From NCBI GenBank assembly GCA_021234155.1, contig JAJEKV010000052.1:4195606-4259605 (forward strand): a stretch of DNA of 64,000 bases, written 5' to 3'. The position numbers and the translations under genes were made by a program. Positions 1 to 10,300 of this stretch are shown here, piece by piece. Numbering within the stretch: the stretch's first letter is position 1; every line of letters starts with the position of its first letter. Below the pieces are notes generated by a model, which was given only the letters and a program-made list of their open reading frames with translations, did no database searches and was not told the origin of the DNA. This stretch comes from Isoetes taiwanensis (lineage: Eukaryota; Streptophyta; Lycopodiopsida; Isoetales; Isoetaceae).

Positions 1-575
1 GATTACAGATATCAAGGCCCCGGAAGGCCTGCTAGTTGCTCTATGACATCCCTAATCTTATGGCCGCCAGAATCACCCTTTTTTTTGCTCAAACAATGAG
101 ACGGAGGAATGGCTATGGCGGTGCTTACCGTTTTGAAGCCTTTTTTTCGGCCGCCAATTCGAGCGCTTTGTGTCCGCTTGCAAATCCTGTAAACGTTTGA
201 AGCGATGATTTTTAATGCTTCAATCGGTTGGAAAATGTACGGTTCTGCTCTTGATGTTTGCACAAAAATGTGCTTGTATTTAACTACGCAGTGATTTCTA
301 GCAGCAAAAAGCTTGCATCGCTTAGAAGATGCTGTTACTTTCCGTGTCCGTGAATCCACAAAGAAGAGAAAAAACTAGAATTAAATAGCTAAATAGCGGA
401 TGTCAAGACGCAAGCTTGAAGAACCGGCTTAGTCCGGTGCAATTTCTAGCTCTGCAGGCCCAAGAAACGGCTTCAATCTGGTATTTTTCTAGCTTTGCAG
501 AGTCTTAATCTGACCTACCAGCTCTATTTTTATGCAAACACCCATAGAAGCCCAACTCGGGTGCCATAGCCGCCT

Positions 576-645
576 CCTTCAAGTCTGGCGCCTTCAAGCC
601 AGTCTGGCGCCTTCAAGTCTGGCGCCTTCAAGCCAGTCTGCCCCT
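576..645. repeat. Short tandem repeat, unit containing TCTGGCGCCTTCAAG
   Basis: The unit TCTGGCGCCTTCAAG, alternating with an extra CCAG, is repeated about four times. It is a local tandem duplication with no evident function. Confidence 0.75.
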
Positions 646-1495
646 TTTCTTTCGTTGCATGGCGCTCACAGATTCAATCGGCTTCAGATCTTCCAGATGT
701 TCAAATCTTCCAGATGTTCGGATCTTCGATCCGGGCCGGTTCTTGCTTTCAATCAAGATTTCGAGCAACCAAGAGGTAAGGTAAAAATCTTTTCTTTTCT
801 TGTAAGAAATCTTTTCTTTTCTTGTTCTTGTTCTTACATGCCAATATGCACATACAGAGGTAATGAACCGAGAACAAATTTGCTTAAACAAAGAAAAGCC
901 AACATACAAGAAATGAGCTTAAGAGCCCCGCTTCGGAGATGGCCGGATCGAGGATATGGAGTTGAGATGAACCGCTTCTTGTAAGAACTTCTTGCATTTT
1001 ATCTTATGCTTTTGCATAATCAAGAAAAAACTTCTAAAAAACCGGCTTCTAAAGTCGAATTCATGCAGAGTTTTCATCAGAGAAAGCGGGTTCCGTAGCG
1101 GTGTTACTCGGGAGCGTGGAATTACTCCAACCTATCTATTCCTAAGGTGTGTTACTCCGTAAGGTGGAAATTACAGCCATGCCCAAAACGACAGTCCAAA
1201 CGACAGCCCCAAACGTATGTGCCAAATTCTAAATTTCCAACACCAAAGGAAAAAAAGCTGGGTAATGCACAAATTTTAAATTTCTAGGCCAGACGGGAAA
1301 ACAAAGCTGGTTAAAGTAATATATTACAAAAATACCATTATTGGGATATCATTTTATTAGTGTCACCCGTATAAATATTTGAATTTATGTCGCAAATTGA
1401 TAGCATAGCATGGTTGTGTGTTTATATGTATGCTTGTATAATCATATTTTACACCTTATGTTGACCTTAGAGGTGCTAGGCATATAATTCTTATG

Positions 1496-1765
1496 TCTAA
1501 GATAAAAAGTGGACCGTGTGCTAGTATGCTAATCGTGTATTATGAAATTGTGATAGTATAAAGTACTAATGTGTGCTAATTAAGGTGTGCTAGTATAAAA
1601 ATGCTAATGTGTTCTAATACTAATGTGTGCTAGTATAAAATGCTAATGTGTGCTACTAATGTGTACTAATGTATAAAAATGCTAATGTGTGCTAATACTA
1701 ATGTGTGATAGAATGTGATAAACTAATGTGTGATAGAATGTGATAAACTATGGTGTGTCCCATTT
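1496..1765. repeat. Degenerate tandem repeat of CTAATGTGTGCTAGTATAAA type
   Basis: About ten imperfect copies of a 13- to 24-base unit built on GCTAATGTGTGCTA and AGTATAAAAATG follow one another. The array is AT-rich and grades into unique sequence on both sides. Confidence 0.7.
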
Positions 1766-1921
1766 GGAAAATCTATATTTGAAATAAGCTATGGGTGGTA
1801 TATTTTTTTTTATATGTATACATAATAAATGCATAAGATATGGTGTTCATTAGAAAATACATAGAAAATACCATTGTTGGGTCCAGCTTAGTCATGAACC
1901 TCGAATCAGAGTTTTCCACCC

Positions 1922-2350
1922 CGAAGCCGCCTTTCTCGACTCATGAAGTCGAAAAGGTCCTCGATCTCGACCTCGAACTCGCTTTTCACTTTGAGCTTCC
2001 TTTCTCAACCCCCAAAACTTCGTTTTTACTCGATGCTTTTCTCGACCCACCTAGTCGAGAAAGGCCCTTAAAAATCTTCTTGAAAAAAAAAACTTTTTTC
2101 CTAGTTAAAAAAAAAAAAAAAAAAAAAAATTTACTCGAAGTTACGCTTTCTCGACTCATGAGTCGAGAAAGGCCATTAGAGGGGCCTTGAGGGTCTTTCT
2201 CGACCGCGAAGTCGAAAAGGCCCCTCAAAAAATTTTTTTTTTTTTTGCTACTTAGAAAAAAAGAAGGAATTTTTTTTTTTTTGTTTTTTGTTTTTTGGGC
2301 TCTAAGCTACATCGGGAGGGCCTTTCTCGACTCAAGTCGAGAAAGGCCTC
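1922..2350. repeat. Cluster of related palindromes (CTCGACT...AGTCGAG family)
   Basis: At least five inverted repeats share arms of CTTTCTCGACT / AGTCGAGAAAG followed by GGCC. The one at 2,148-2,173 is a perfect 26-bp palindrome and the one at 2,318-2,347 has perfect 14-bp arms around a 2-base loop. Others lie near 1,932-1,960, 2,035-2,066 and 2,193-2,222. Poly-A and poly-T runs of 10-25 bases separate them. Confidence 0.8.
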
Positions 2351-2987
2351 ATACCTACATTCTTCGAAAATGGCCCTTAGAACTGGTTGTTTTCTTATTT
2401 GTATTGTCTCAGTAGCATCACTTGCACTAACTTGATTTTGCCTTTCCCAAAGTACAAATCGCGAACGTAAAGGACATGATCGGGAGCCATGTCGCTAAGC
2501 GTGTTCAGATTTCTATTCTCTTCAAGTTGCTCTTGTGGCTTGGAACGCCTCGACCTTGCTCTGCATGTTGTTCCCAGTAGGTGGTCTGTGTGCGAAGATG
2601 ATGTAATATTTGTGTCAGCCCGACCATCATGGTATCTTCAACCATTGTAAACTTTGGTTTCAATCTAGAACTTTGGTTTCAATCTTTAATGAATTTCCTT
2701 TGTTTCAGTTGCATTGTTCTTGTTCTCGACTCGCTAACCAGGGAAAACTGGAGGAAAGCTTCGATGCAGAGTTCTAGACAAAAAATCGAATTAAGGATAG
2801 TTTTCGGGTCGGGGTGCTCCTTTTCATGTAAATTAACAGGGTTCCGAAAAAAAATGGGAATTGAATGAGTCCCACTTTAATTAAATACGACTTTTTTGTA
2901 GTATATGCTAAGCTAGTAACACTTAGAAGAATTGAAAAACCAAGAAAAACTAAAAAGTTCAATAAATTTTGACCTAAAGTAGCAGAG

Positions 2988-3054
2988 GTCTCACGGTATG
3001 CGCCCAGGCCAAAAACCAATATTTGGTTTTGCCTCCCAGCGCACACCGTGAGAC
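2988..3054. repeat. 67-bp hairpin HP1, upstream of H3-like gene (copy 1)
   Basis: Arms start GTCTCACGGTATGCGCC and end GGTGTGCGC-type complement ACACCGTGAGAC, with an inner stem CCAAAAACCA/TTGGTTTTG. It is the outer hairpin of a pair, 212 bp from HP2. Confidence 0.9.
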
Positions 3055-3199
3055 ATGTGCCATAATCACCTTGAAACATGATGAATTTTAACAAACTAAC
3101 ATGCTAAATCGAGTTTTAAGGTAAGAATTAGTTAGAACTGTATGTTATACCCCTAAGAATATGCCTAGAAATCATAAAATTTAGTCAAGAATGCCAAAT

Positions 3200-3266
3200 G
3201 TCTCACGGTATGCGCCCAGACCAAAAACCAATATTTGGTTTTGCCTCCTGGCGCACACCGTGAGAC
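3200..3266. repeat. 67-bp hairpin HP2, upstream of H3-like gene (copy 1)
   Basis: Same arms and inner stem as HP1. It lies 69 bp before the ATG of the H3-like frame. A single unpaired C in the left arm (GCGCCCAG against CTGGCGC) marks its orientation. Confidence 0.9.
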
Positions 3267-3335
3267 CAATGGATTAGAAAAGTCTGAAGTAAGCGTATGC
3301 AATAGGTTAATAGGTGCCTTGGCACATCCCAAAAG

Positions 3336-3947
3336 ATGGCGAGAACCAAACAAACTGCTCGGGTTCCTCGAGGAGATGAAACGGCCAGCGCCCAACTCCA
3401 TCAGACGCTTCAGGAGCGTCTTCTTGCGAGAGGAGACCAACCTTCATCGAGTGAGGGAACAGTCTCAGAGGAGCACCAAGGGGAAGGATCCCAGCAGGGA
3501 GCATAGGACCAGGAGATAGACCAGCAGGTAGACCAAGAGGACGTGCACTCGGAGGCCTCGACAGAAGTGCTCGAGGAAATAGAGGGCGACGATGACAAAA
3601 TGCAGAGAGTACTCGAGCAGATAGAGAAGGAGAAGCAAGATAAGGCCGAGGGAGAGCAGGAGGCAAAGGCGGACGAAGAGCAGAGGGAGCCGACTCCCGA
3701 GCCGACCCCCGAGACGACCCTGGAGGAAGAACTCGCGGCCTCCCGGCTGGTGAGAGAAGTTATCCAAGAATACTACACCGACATGAGGGTAACGGACGAG
3801 ATGCTGCTAGCATTACAGGAAGCAACCGAGCAGAAGCTGGTGCAGCATTTCGAAGACTCAATAGCCTGCACTGTACATGCCAAAAGAGTAATCTTAATGA
3901 AGAAAGATATGCACCTTGCCAGTTACATTAAGGGAGAACGCCATTAA
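3336..3947 (+). pseudogene. Retroelement-encoded histone H3-like protein, copy 1 (premature stop)
   Basis: The frame begins MARTKQTARVPRG, identical to the first nine residues of histone H3, and ends in an H3 histone fold: RLVREVIQEYYTDMRV (start of helix 1 and loop 1), LLALQEATEQKLVQHFED (helix 2), CTVHAKRVILMKKD (loop 2), then HLASYIKGERH. The equivalents of H3 C110, H113, R116, D123, L126 and I130 are present. Between tail and fold lies a glutamate-rich, probably coiled linker; the alpha-N helix seen in copy 2 is missing, so this copy is shortened to 203 codons (canonical H3 is about 135). An in-frame TAG interrupts codon 57 (3,504-3,506). Valine replaces Lys9. The start is fixed by the perfect H3 tail. 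It lies between two hairpin pairs, on the strand of the retroelement, and no TATA box is visible upstream. CENH3 is unlikely because CENH3 proteins lack this tail. Confidence 0.93.
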
Positions 3948-4089
3948 TTTCATAAATGACAAAATTTTGATTAAAATAGTGTTTTGTTGTAAGTTATATG
4001 TGCATAATTGATGTTAATGAGGTCGAATTAGCAATAATTGTACTTTGTTTTAGTAAATTTGGACATTTGTAGACCAAACAGTGCCCAAT

Positions 4090-4156
4090 GTCTCACGGTA
4101 TGCACCCAAACCAAAAACCAAATCTTGGTTTTGCTTCCAGGCGCACACCGTGAGAC
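4090..4156. repeat. 67-bp hairpin HP3, upstream of ORF2 (copy 1)
   Basis: Arms GTCTCACGGTATGC... and ...GCGCACACCGTGAGAC with inner stem ACCAAA/TTGGTT. Left-arm change TGCACCC weakens pairing slightly. Confidence 0.88.
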
Positions 4157-4292
4157 CTTCATGCCCAAACTAGCCCAAAACGTCTCCAAATCGGTCAAGT
4201 AAGGGGTCAATCTTGAATATCTCGATGAGATTATCATGTTTTGACCCTTAGTTCACCTTGATTAGATAAGTCTAGACCAAATTAGGGCCAAT

Positions 4293-4359
4293 GTCTCACG
4301 GTATGTGCCCAGACCAAAAACCAAATTTTGGTTTTGCTTCCTGGCGCACACTGTGAGAC
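4293..4359. repeat. 67-bp hairpin HP4, upstream of ORF2 (copy 1)
   Basis: Same family, 203 bp from HP3. The left arm GTCTCACGGTATGTGCC pairs with GGCGCACACTGTGAGAC. The ORF2 TATA box follows 193 bp downstream. Confidence 0.88.
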
Positions 4360-4529
4360 CTCCCAGCATTTTCTCTAGCATGCCATATCCAATTGACCTC
4401 TAGTTTGTTGCAATAGGTTCATTAGATAGTCCTAGTCATGTTCAAACACTCAAATTAGCCTTCCTATCTCCATTTAGACCTCAAAATAGGTCAGATTTGC
4501 CCGACCCCAATAGTTTTCCAAGTCATCCA

Positions 4530-4560
4530 AAAATTAGGGTTTTTCCCTTATCTATAAATA
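4530..4560 (+). promoter_or_regulatory. ORF2 core promoter: telobox-like motif and TATA box (copy 1)
   Basis: TATAAATA lies at 4,553-4,560, 114 bp before the ORF2 ATG, and a telobox-like TTAGGGTTTTT sits just upstream. Both motifs and their spacing recur before ORF2 in copy 2, which supports an internal promoter separate from the LTR. Confidence 0.7.
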
Positions 4561-4673
4561 GGCCCCCATTTCTCACTTAGCATCCTACAAGTTTGCTTCT
4601 GACCTTCTAGGCGATCTTCCAGCTCCCTGGGGCGCTTTTACATCTGTTTGTTAGTCCAACCTGCTCTAGATCC

Positions 4674-6162
4674 ATGGCAACTGCTGATTTTAGGCGATGG
4701 TACATCGCCAGTACCCATGCAGCTGAGGTCGATGTCAATGCCATATTTCAAGTTTTCCAGAAAGAGATAGATGTCCAAGCCACTCTGCATGCAACCCCAG
4801 CCTATAGAGAAGTCATGACCGAATTTCAAGCTAGGGTAGGACCGTCCTTAGTACAGCTCCCCCCTTGTACATGCTATTTTGTTCCTAGGCCATCCCTTCA
4901 GGCAGCCATCTGACCAACAAGGCTCAGAGGTTGCCAGATTACATGGTCTTGACCGTTGACAGGACCAAGTATTTCTCCTACACCGCCGCCCTAGCAATCT
5001 TTCTTTCCCACCGTGCCCAGAACCCCATTGGGGAGATCTCTATTCCTCCCATGGATGTAGACCCCTTAGCCTCCTTAGCAGAAGGTCAGCTCCGTTTGCA
5101 GTATCAACAGGAGCAAGAAGGAAGAGCCGAAGACGAGGAATCTGATGATGAGGACTACGTCGAGCTCGACCCAGAAGAAGAGCGGCAACTAGCAGAGCAG
5201 GAGATACCAATTTTCGAACGGGACCGGCAGACACTCAGGATCGCTCCCCCGCTCGGGCTAGGTATCACAAGCCTAGCCCCCATCATCATCGACGGCCAGG
5301 AGTACCTGCTCCTCAACGACATCGAGAACCTCCCCGAATGCAGGGACAGGGAGTACCGACTCGATGAGTTGCTGCATCTTCTGCGGCAACAACCAGATCT
5401 GGATGATTTCATCGTCCGAGGAGTTTTCGACTTCCCAATTCAAGTAAGAGAAGCCGACACCTACACCAGAGAGTCGACTTCAGATATCCAAGCCTACAGC
5501 AGCATCTGGCAGATGATGGAAGCTAGGGACCTGCCGACTGAAGAGGAGTTCTACGCCATCCAAGAATGGATGGGGATCCGTGGCAAGACCACGAATATTT
5601 TGATGCCGAGCTCTTCGACACCAGCCCTCACAGAGAGAAGAGGCGAGATCGACCTCAGACGAATCTCATTGACAGTCAGGGACTATAGAGAGTTCACAGA
5701 GGTTGACATCGACGAGTATGCCGAAAGACATAGAGCTGGTGGCCAAGGGGACGACGAATCTTCAGCAGCAAGCAGGGACAGGTCATTGAGGTACTATCTG
5801 CCCCTGCTGATGGACGAAAGGATAGCGGTCATACACCGCAAGTTCAGCCCAAGGGGCGAAGAAGGAGTGCTCATGCTCATCGCACTCTCTGGCTTCGGCA
5901 GGCATGCTCGACTGCTCACAACAGTTGACCATGTCATCCTGGTTAAGAGAACGATGGCACTCGACATCTTCGACTTCGCCATAGCCTACCGATGGCTATA
6001 ACCGCGGCCTACACGTTCGACCGCAGGGTAGAAGACTTAGTGCAAGCGTTGCAGGGCGGGTCGTCAACGAACATCCTTAGGAACTTGGGACGCTCGGTAG
6101 GAACGACCCAAGTTAAGAAGTTTCTTGAGGATAACCCATCCTACCGGCGATTTCAAGAATAG
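4674..6162 (+). pseudogene. ORF2, unrecognised acidic protein of the retroelement, copy 1 (frameshifted)
   Basis: Starts MATADFRRWY and ends NPSYRRFQE followed by TAG at 6,160. The copy 2 homologue is about 508 codons long. Visible parts are an N-terminal ~110-residue globular block, a strongly acidic block (EDEESDDEDYVELD, encoded near 5,130-5,175), a central part with QQPDLDDFIVRG, and a conserved C-terminal block with AVIHRKFSPRGEEGVLMLIA and NILRNLGRSVG. Compared with copy 2, a deletion of about 28 bp near 4,912 and another short deletion near 5,997 break the frame. I recognise no domain. The acidic stretch next to a histone gene would suit a histone-binding role, but that is only a guess. 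It has its own TATA box and lies immediately upstream of gag. Confidence 0.8.
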
Positions 6163-6340
6163 TTAGACTCTTGATCCCGGAGGCATTGTATTTAAGATAT
6201 CATATATATAGATATATTTTCTTTGCATTTTAAATGTTTTGTTGATGTATTTTGTTCCACAACTATACCAACAAAGACATATAATGCAATAGAATAAATA
6301 AAGCTAACCGTAAAGCAATGATCTACTTGTGTATACAGCT
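6163..6340. other. Gap between ORF2 and gag; possible splice acceptor before gag
   Basis: AT-rich spacer. In both copies the gag-coding similarity begins right after GTATRCAG followed by CTAGAGG, which could be a 3' splice site, and no in-frame ATG precedes the conserved gag sequence. Confidence 0.4.
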
Positions 6341-7395
6341 AGAGGTCCAGGCACAGCGGAACAAGAACGGCGAGCCCGCAGGGATGAACAGACTCTGCCC
6401 AGGCCGCACCCAGCAAGGAAGTTATACGAGGCATTTGGCCCCATGACTCCTGAGGAGGAAATGTCATAGATGAGAATGGACCTTCAGCAGATAAAGGCAT
6501 TCTTAGCAGCACAAGCAAGAGTAAGCCCAGACGACAATGTCTAGTTGCCGGAAGCACCACCTCAGAAGACGAGGAAGGACAAGAAGAGGAGCAAGAGAAG
6601 GAGATTCCCCAGCACGGAATCCTCCGACACAAGCTCAGATTCAGATTCCGACTCCGAGGAAGAGGAAGAACAGGTGCAGGACCGTAGGGACGGCAGACAC
6701 AGAGACACAAAAGCCTCAAACTATCAGAAGAAGGTAGACTCAGCGCTGGGAAATGTATGGAAGGCCAGAAAGCTTGAGCAATTCTCAGGCGACAGCAGAT
6801 CAGGCATGGAAGCAGAGGCTTAGCTAGATGAGATGAGTGAGTATGGTAACGCTTATAGCATGAAGGACAAGGACAAAGGCAGGGTGGCAACAGCCAACCT
6901 TAAGGGAGCAGCTCGCATTTGGTGGAAGGGCTATGCCAAGGCCCATGGGTTGAATAGGGACAGTTGCAAGTTTAATAAATTTGCTAAGGCTTTCAAGCGC
7001 CATTATGTACCTCGGGAACATAAGTGTCACATGATGCAGCAGTTTCACCGATTGCAGCAGGGCAGCAGGTCTGTGCAAAAGTACACAGAAGAGTTCATGA
7101 GACTCAGGTTGTATGTGCCCAAGTTGAGCGAAAGGCACGCAGTGGAAAGATACATAGAAGGGTTGAACGAAGAGATCTGATAGCTAGTTAGGGCAATAAA
7201 CCCTAAGACGGTGTCAGAGGCGGAATCCAAGGCAGTAAGCTTGCAAGGAACGGGGCCTCAATACAGCGGGCAGAAGCAGCAATACTATCAGGATAAAGGC
7301 AAGGCAACAGGAAGCTATAGCCCTAGATCAACTAGCCCGGTCCAGCAAAGGCCCCATATAGTGGCAACTATGGGAAGCAGCAGGAGAAGAAGCAG
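6341..7395 (+). pseudogene. gag of chromovirus copy 1 (decayed)
   Basis: Encodes the retrotransposon gag: a Ser/Asp-rich acidic-basic region (KRSKRRR then SDSDSDSEEEEE), a conserved DSALGNVWKARKLEQFSG block, the capsid-like block ARIWWKGYAKAHGLNRD, and FMRLRLYVPKL. Stops interrupt it (TAG within the start region, TAG at 6,821 replacing Trp, TGA at 7,178) and a frameshift lies between 7,180 and 7,396. Copy 2 keeps most of the same gag open. The zinc knuckle falls in the following frame. Confidence 0.88.
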
Positions 7396-10300
7396 GTGTC
7401 CTTCAAGGACAAGCAGGAGGGGTCAAACTACTCCAAAGCAGTGCGGTCCTTTTTGCAAGCAATGCTCAAGGAGAAGAGGCAGGCGTGCATAGAGAAGCAG
7501 CTTTGCTTCAGGCGCTTCCAGACGGGACACAGAACAGCGAACTGCCCCTTCGTCATGAGTGCAGCATTAGCGGAGTTGGGTGGATGGGACACTCTGTCTG
7601 ACGACGACGGCGAGGCAGCACGCGACTTCATCCAGGGTGAGTGTCACATTTTTGCTGCAATAGATACAGAACAAGCAGAGAAACAGTATCAGGTAATCTC
7701 CACAGTAGGGAAGGCCAAGGCCAAGTCATTAATAATCCTGATAGACTCAGGAAGTAGCCACAACTTTGCATCCCCAAGAATGGTTGAGATGTTGAACCTG
7801 AAACCATTGAAGTCAAAGCCGAGACCCGTGGTGCTAGCAAACGGGGGAGTAATGTATATGGCAGGCAAAAGGATAAACTTCGACATTGATTTGCCAGGAA
7901 TCAACATCCAGATGGGGGCAGAAGTAATGAATATTGGGAAGTATGATTTAATCATTGGAATGGAGTATCTTGGTCCAGCAGGAGCCCTCATTGATTGTGG
8001 AAAGCGGAAGATGACCCTCACAGCGCCCAACGGCAAGATCATAGAGATCACAGGTAAAGAAGTTGTCCCCATCACGCAGTGTATGTCTAGTAAGCGGCTG
8101 CTCAAGTGCATAAAGAGCGAGCAGGTAGCATATATCTTCAAGCTTGAGATCGAAGAGTCCGAGGCAGAAGAAAGCAAGGATGATAAGGTGCTCAGCAAGT
8201 TACCCAAGCAGATAGCTAAGTTGATCACGGAGTTCCACGATCTCTTCCCAGATGAGATCAAGCAGCTTCCTCCTTACAGGGGAGTCGAGTGTGAGATAGC
8301 ACTCGAACCAGGAACGAAGCCAACGAGCAAGGCTCTGTACAGGATGATGACGCAAGAGCTGACCGAATTGAAGAAGCAATTGCAGGAGTTGCTTGACCGA
8401 GGATTCATTAGACCTAGCATCTCACCATTTGGGGCACCCATTCTTTTTGTGAAGAAAAAGGATGGCAGCTTGAGGATGTGCATAGATTATAGGCAGTTAA
8501 ACAAGCACACCATCAAGAATAATTACGCACTCCCCAGATCGGACGACCTGATGGATCAGCTCCAAGGGGTGAAGCTCTTCTCCAAGATAGACCTGAGGTT
8601 GGGGTACCATCAGATCAGGATCAAGGAAGAAGACATCCACAAAACGGTTTTCAGGACCAGGTATGGGCATTACGAGTTCATGGTAATGCCATTTGGTTTA
8701 TCAAATGCCCCAGCAATGTTCATGAGGCTCATGAATGACATCTTCAGGGAGTTCTTGGATACTTTTGTTATAGTATTCTTCGATGATATTTTGGTGTACA
8801 GCAAGTCCCTTGAAGAGCACGTACAACACCTAAAGAGAGTGCTTGAGAAGCTAAGGAGGCACCAGTTGTACGCCAAGTTGTCGAAGTGCCACTTCGCAAC
8901 GGAAAAGGTGGAATACCTAGGTCATGTGATCTCAGCAGAAGGAATTTCGACGGATCCTGCCAAGATTGAAGCAGCCATACAGTGGCCGGCACCAAAGAAT
9001 GTCCATGAGGTCAGAAGCTTTCTTGGCCTAGCAGGGTACTACAGGAAGTTCGTGAAGAACTTCGCAAAGATAGCGGCCCTGCTAACAGATTTGACGAGGG
9101 CGGAAAAAGTGAAGGATTGGGCAGATCATTGGCACAAGAAAGCCCAAGGAGGGTTCGAATTGTTGAAGGAAGCGTTGACAACTGCCCCCGTCTTGACCCT
9201 GCCAGACCCAGAAAAGGACAAGCTTGTGGCGACAGACGCAAGTAAGATAGCCACAGGTGCAGTGCTCGTGCAGGAAGAGCGAGTAGTAGCCTATGATTCC
9301 CGGAAGATGAATGACACCGAAACGCGCTACCCAACCCATGATCAAGAGTTGCTTGCAGTTGTCAGAGCACTAAGAATTTGGAGGCACTACCTATTGGGGA
9401 GGAAGTTCCAGTTGGACACAGATCATCAGAGCCTCCAATACGTGTTCATGCAACCACATCTCAACCTGAGGCAGCGAAGGTGGATGGAGTTCCTCGAAGA
9501 GTATGACTTTGATATAGTCTATAAACCGGGGAAGCTCAATGTGGTAGCAGATGTGCTTTCAAGGCATCCTCTGACAACTAGAGTGCATTGCAATGCAATT
9601 TCGACGCTCTCCAGCGACTTCGGAAGGAAGATCGAAGAAACCTTGCCAACAGATGCAGACTTCAAGGAAGTGTGGGCAAGCTTGTGCAAGGAGGCAAGGA
9701 CAGATAAGGAAAGGGAAACTTTCAAGAATTTTAAGAAGGAAGGTAACCTTTTGTACCATAAGAACAATTTGTGTGTGCCTGAATCATCAGGGGTGAGGAA
9801 GTTGATTCTCCACGACACCCACAACAGTCCAATAGCTGGCCACGCAGGATTTATGAAGACATATTTCAAAGTGCGCAGCAGCTATTATTGGCCAGGGATG
9901 AAGAAGCAGATAGCCCGCTACATCAAAGAGTGTCACCTGTGTCAGCAGACGAAGGCAGAGCAGCTTCGAATTCCACGGGCATTACAACCTTTAGCGGTGC
10001 CAAACGCTAAGTGGGAGGTCATCAGTATGGACTTCATAACAGGGCTCCCGAGGACAGTAAGAGGGAAAGATGCCTTGATGGTTGTGGTCGACAAGTTGTC
10101 GAAGATGGCACACTTTGTGCCTTGCAGGACCACCGACATAGCTATGGATACAGCGAAGCTCTTCACCAAAGAAATCTTCAGGCTCCATGGCATACCGAGA
10201 GAGATCATCTCCGCCAGAGACCCGAAGTTCATGAGTGCCTTTTGGCAAGATCTTTTTGCGACGATTCAGACGAAGCTGTCCATGAGCACGGCCTATCATC

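Larger units (their letters stand above)
1..2869. other. No supported gene; AT-rich flank of element copy 1
   Basis: No reading frame here has recognisable domains or plausible exon structure; the longest open stretch (532-984, +) overlaps a short tandem repeat and resembles nothing I know. The stretch holds three repeat patches listed separately (576-645, 1,496-1,765 and 1,922-2,350) and several poly-A/T runs. Sequence similarity to the far side of element copy 2 starts only near 2,810-2,870, so most of this flank is not shared between the two copies. No 5' LTR was found in it. Confidence 0.6.
3948..4529. other. Spacer between H3-like gene and ORF2, with hairpins HP3 and HP4
   Basis: No coding sequence is seen. 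The spacer carries the second hairpin pair and otherwise AT-rich sequence that partly matches the equivalent spacer of copy 2 (32,225-32,824). Confidence 0.7.

Noticed and set aside
532-984. 150-codon open frame
   Set aside because: Overlaps a short tandem repeat, low-complexity Ser/Phe composition and no motif.
2625-2640. Primer-binding site TGGTATCTTC for element copy 1
   Set aside because: Only the first seven bases fit the initiator-tRNA pattern and no LTR end precedes it.
3336-3947. H3-like frame as a CENH3 gene
   Set aside because: CENH3 lacks the ARTKQTAR tail; here the tail is identical to canonical H3 and the gene sits inside a retroelement.
2988-4359. Hairpins as a CRISPR-like array or as animal-type histone mRNA 3' stem-loops
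   Set aside because: They are pairs, not a spacer array, in a plant genome; they lie upstream of the genes and are far longer than the 16-base histone stem-loop.
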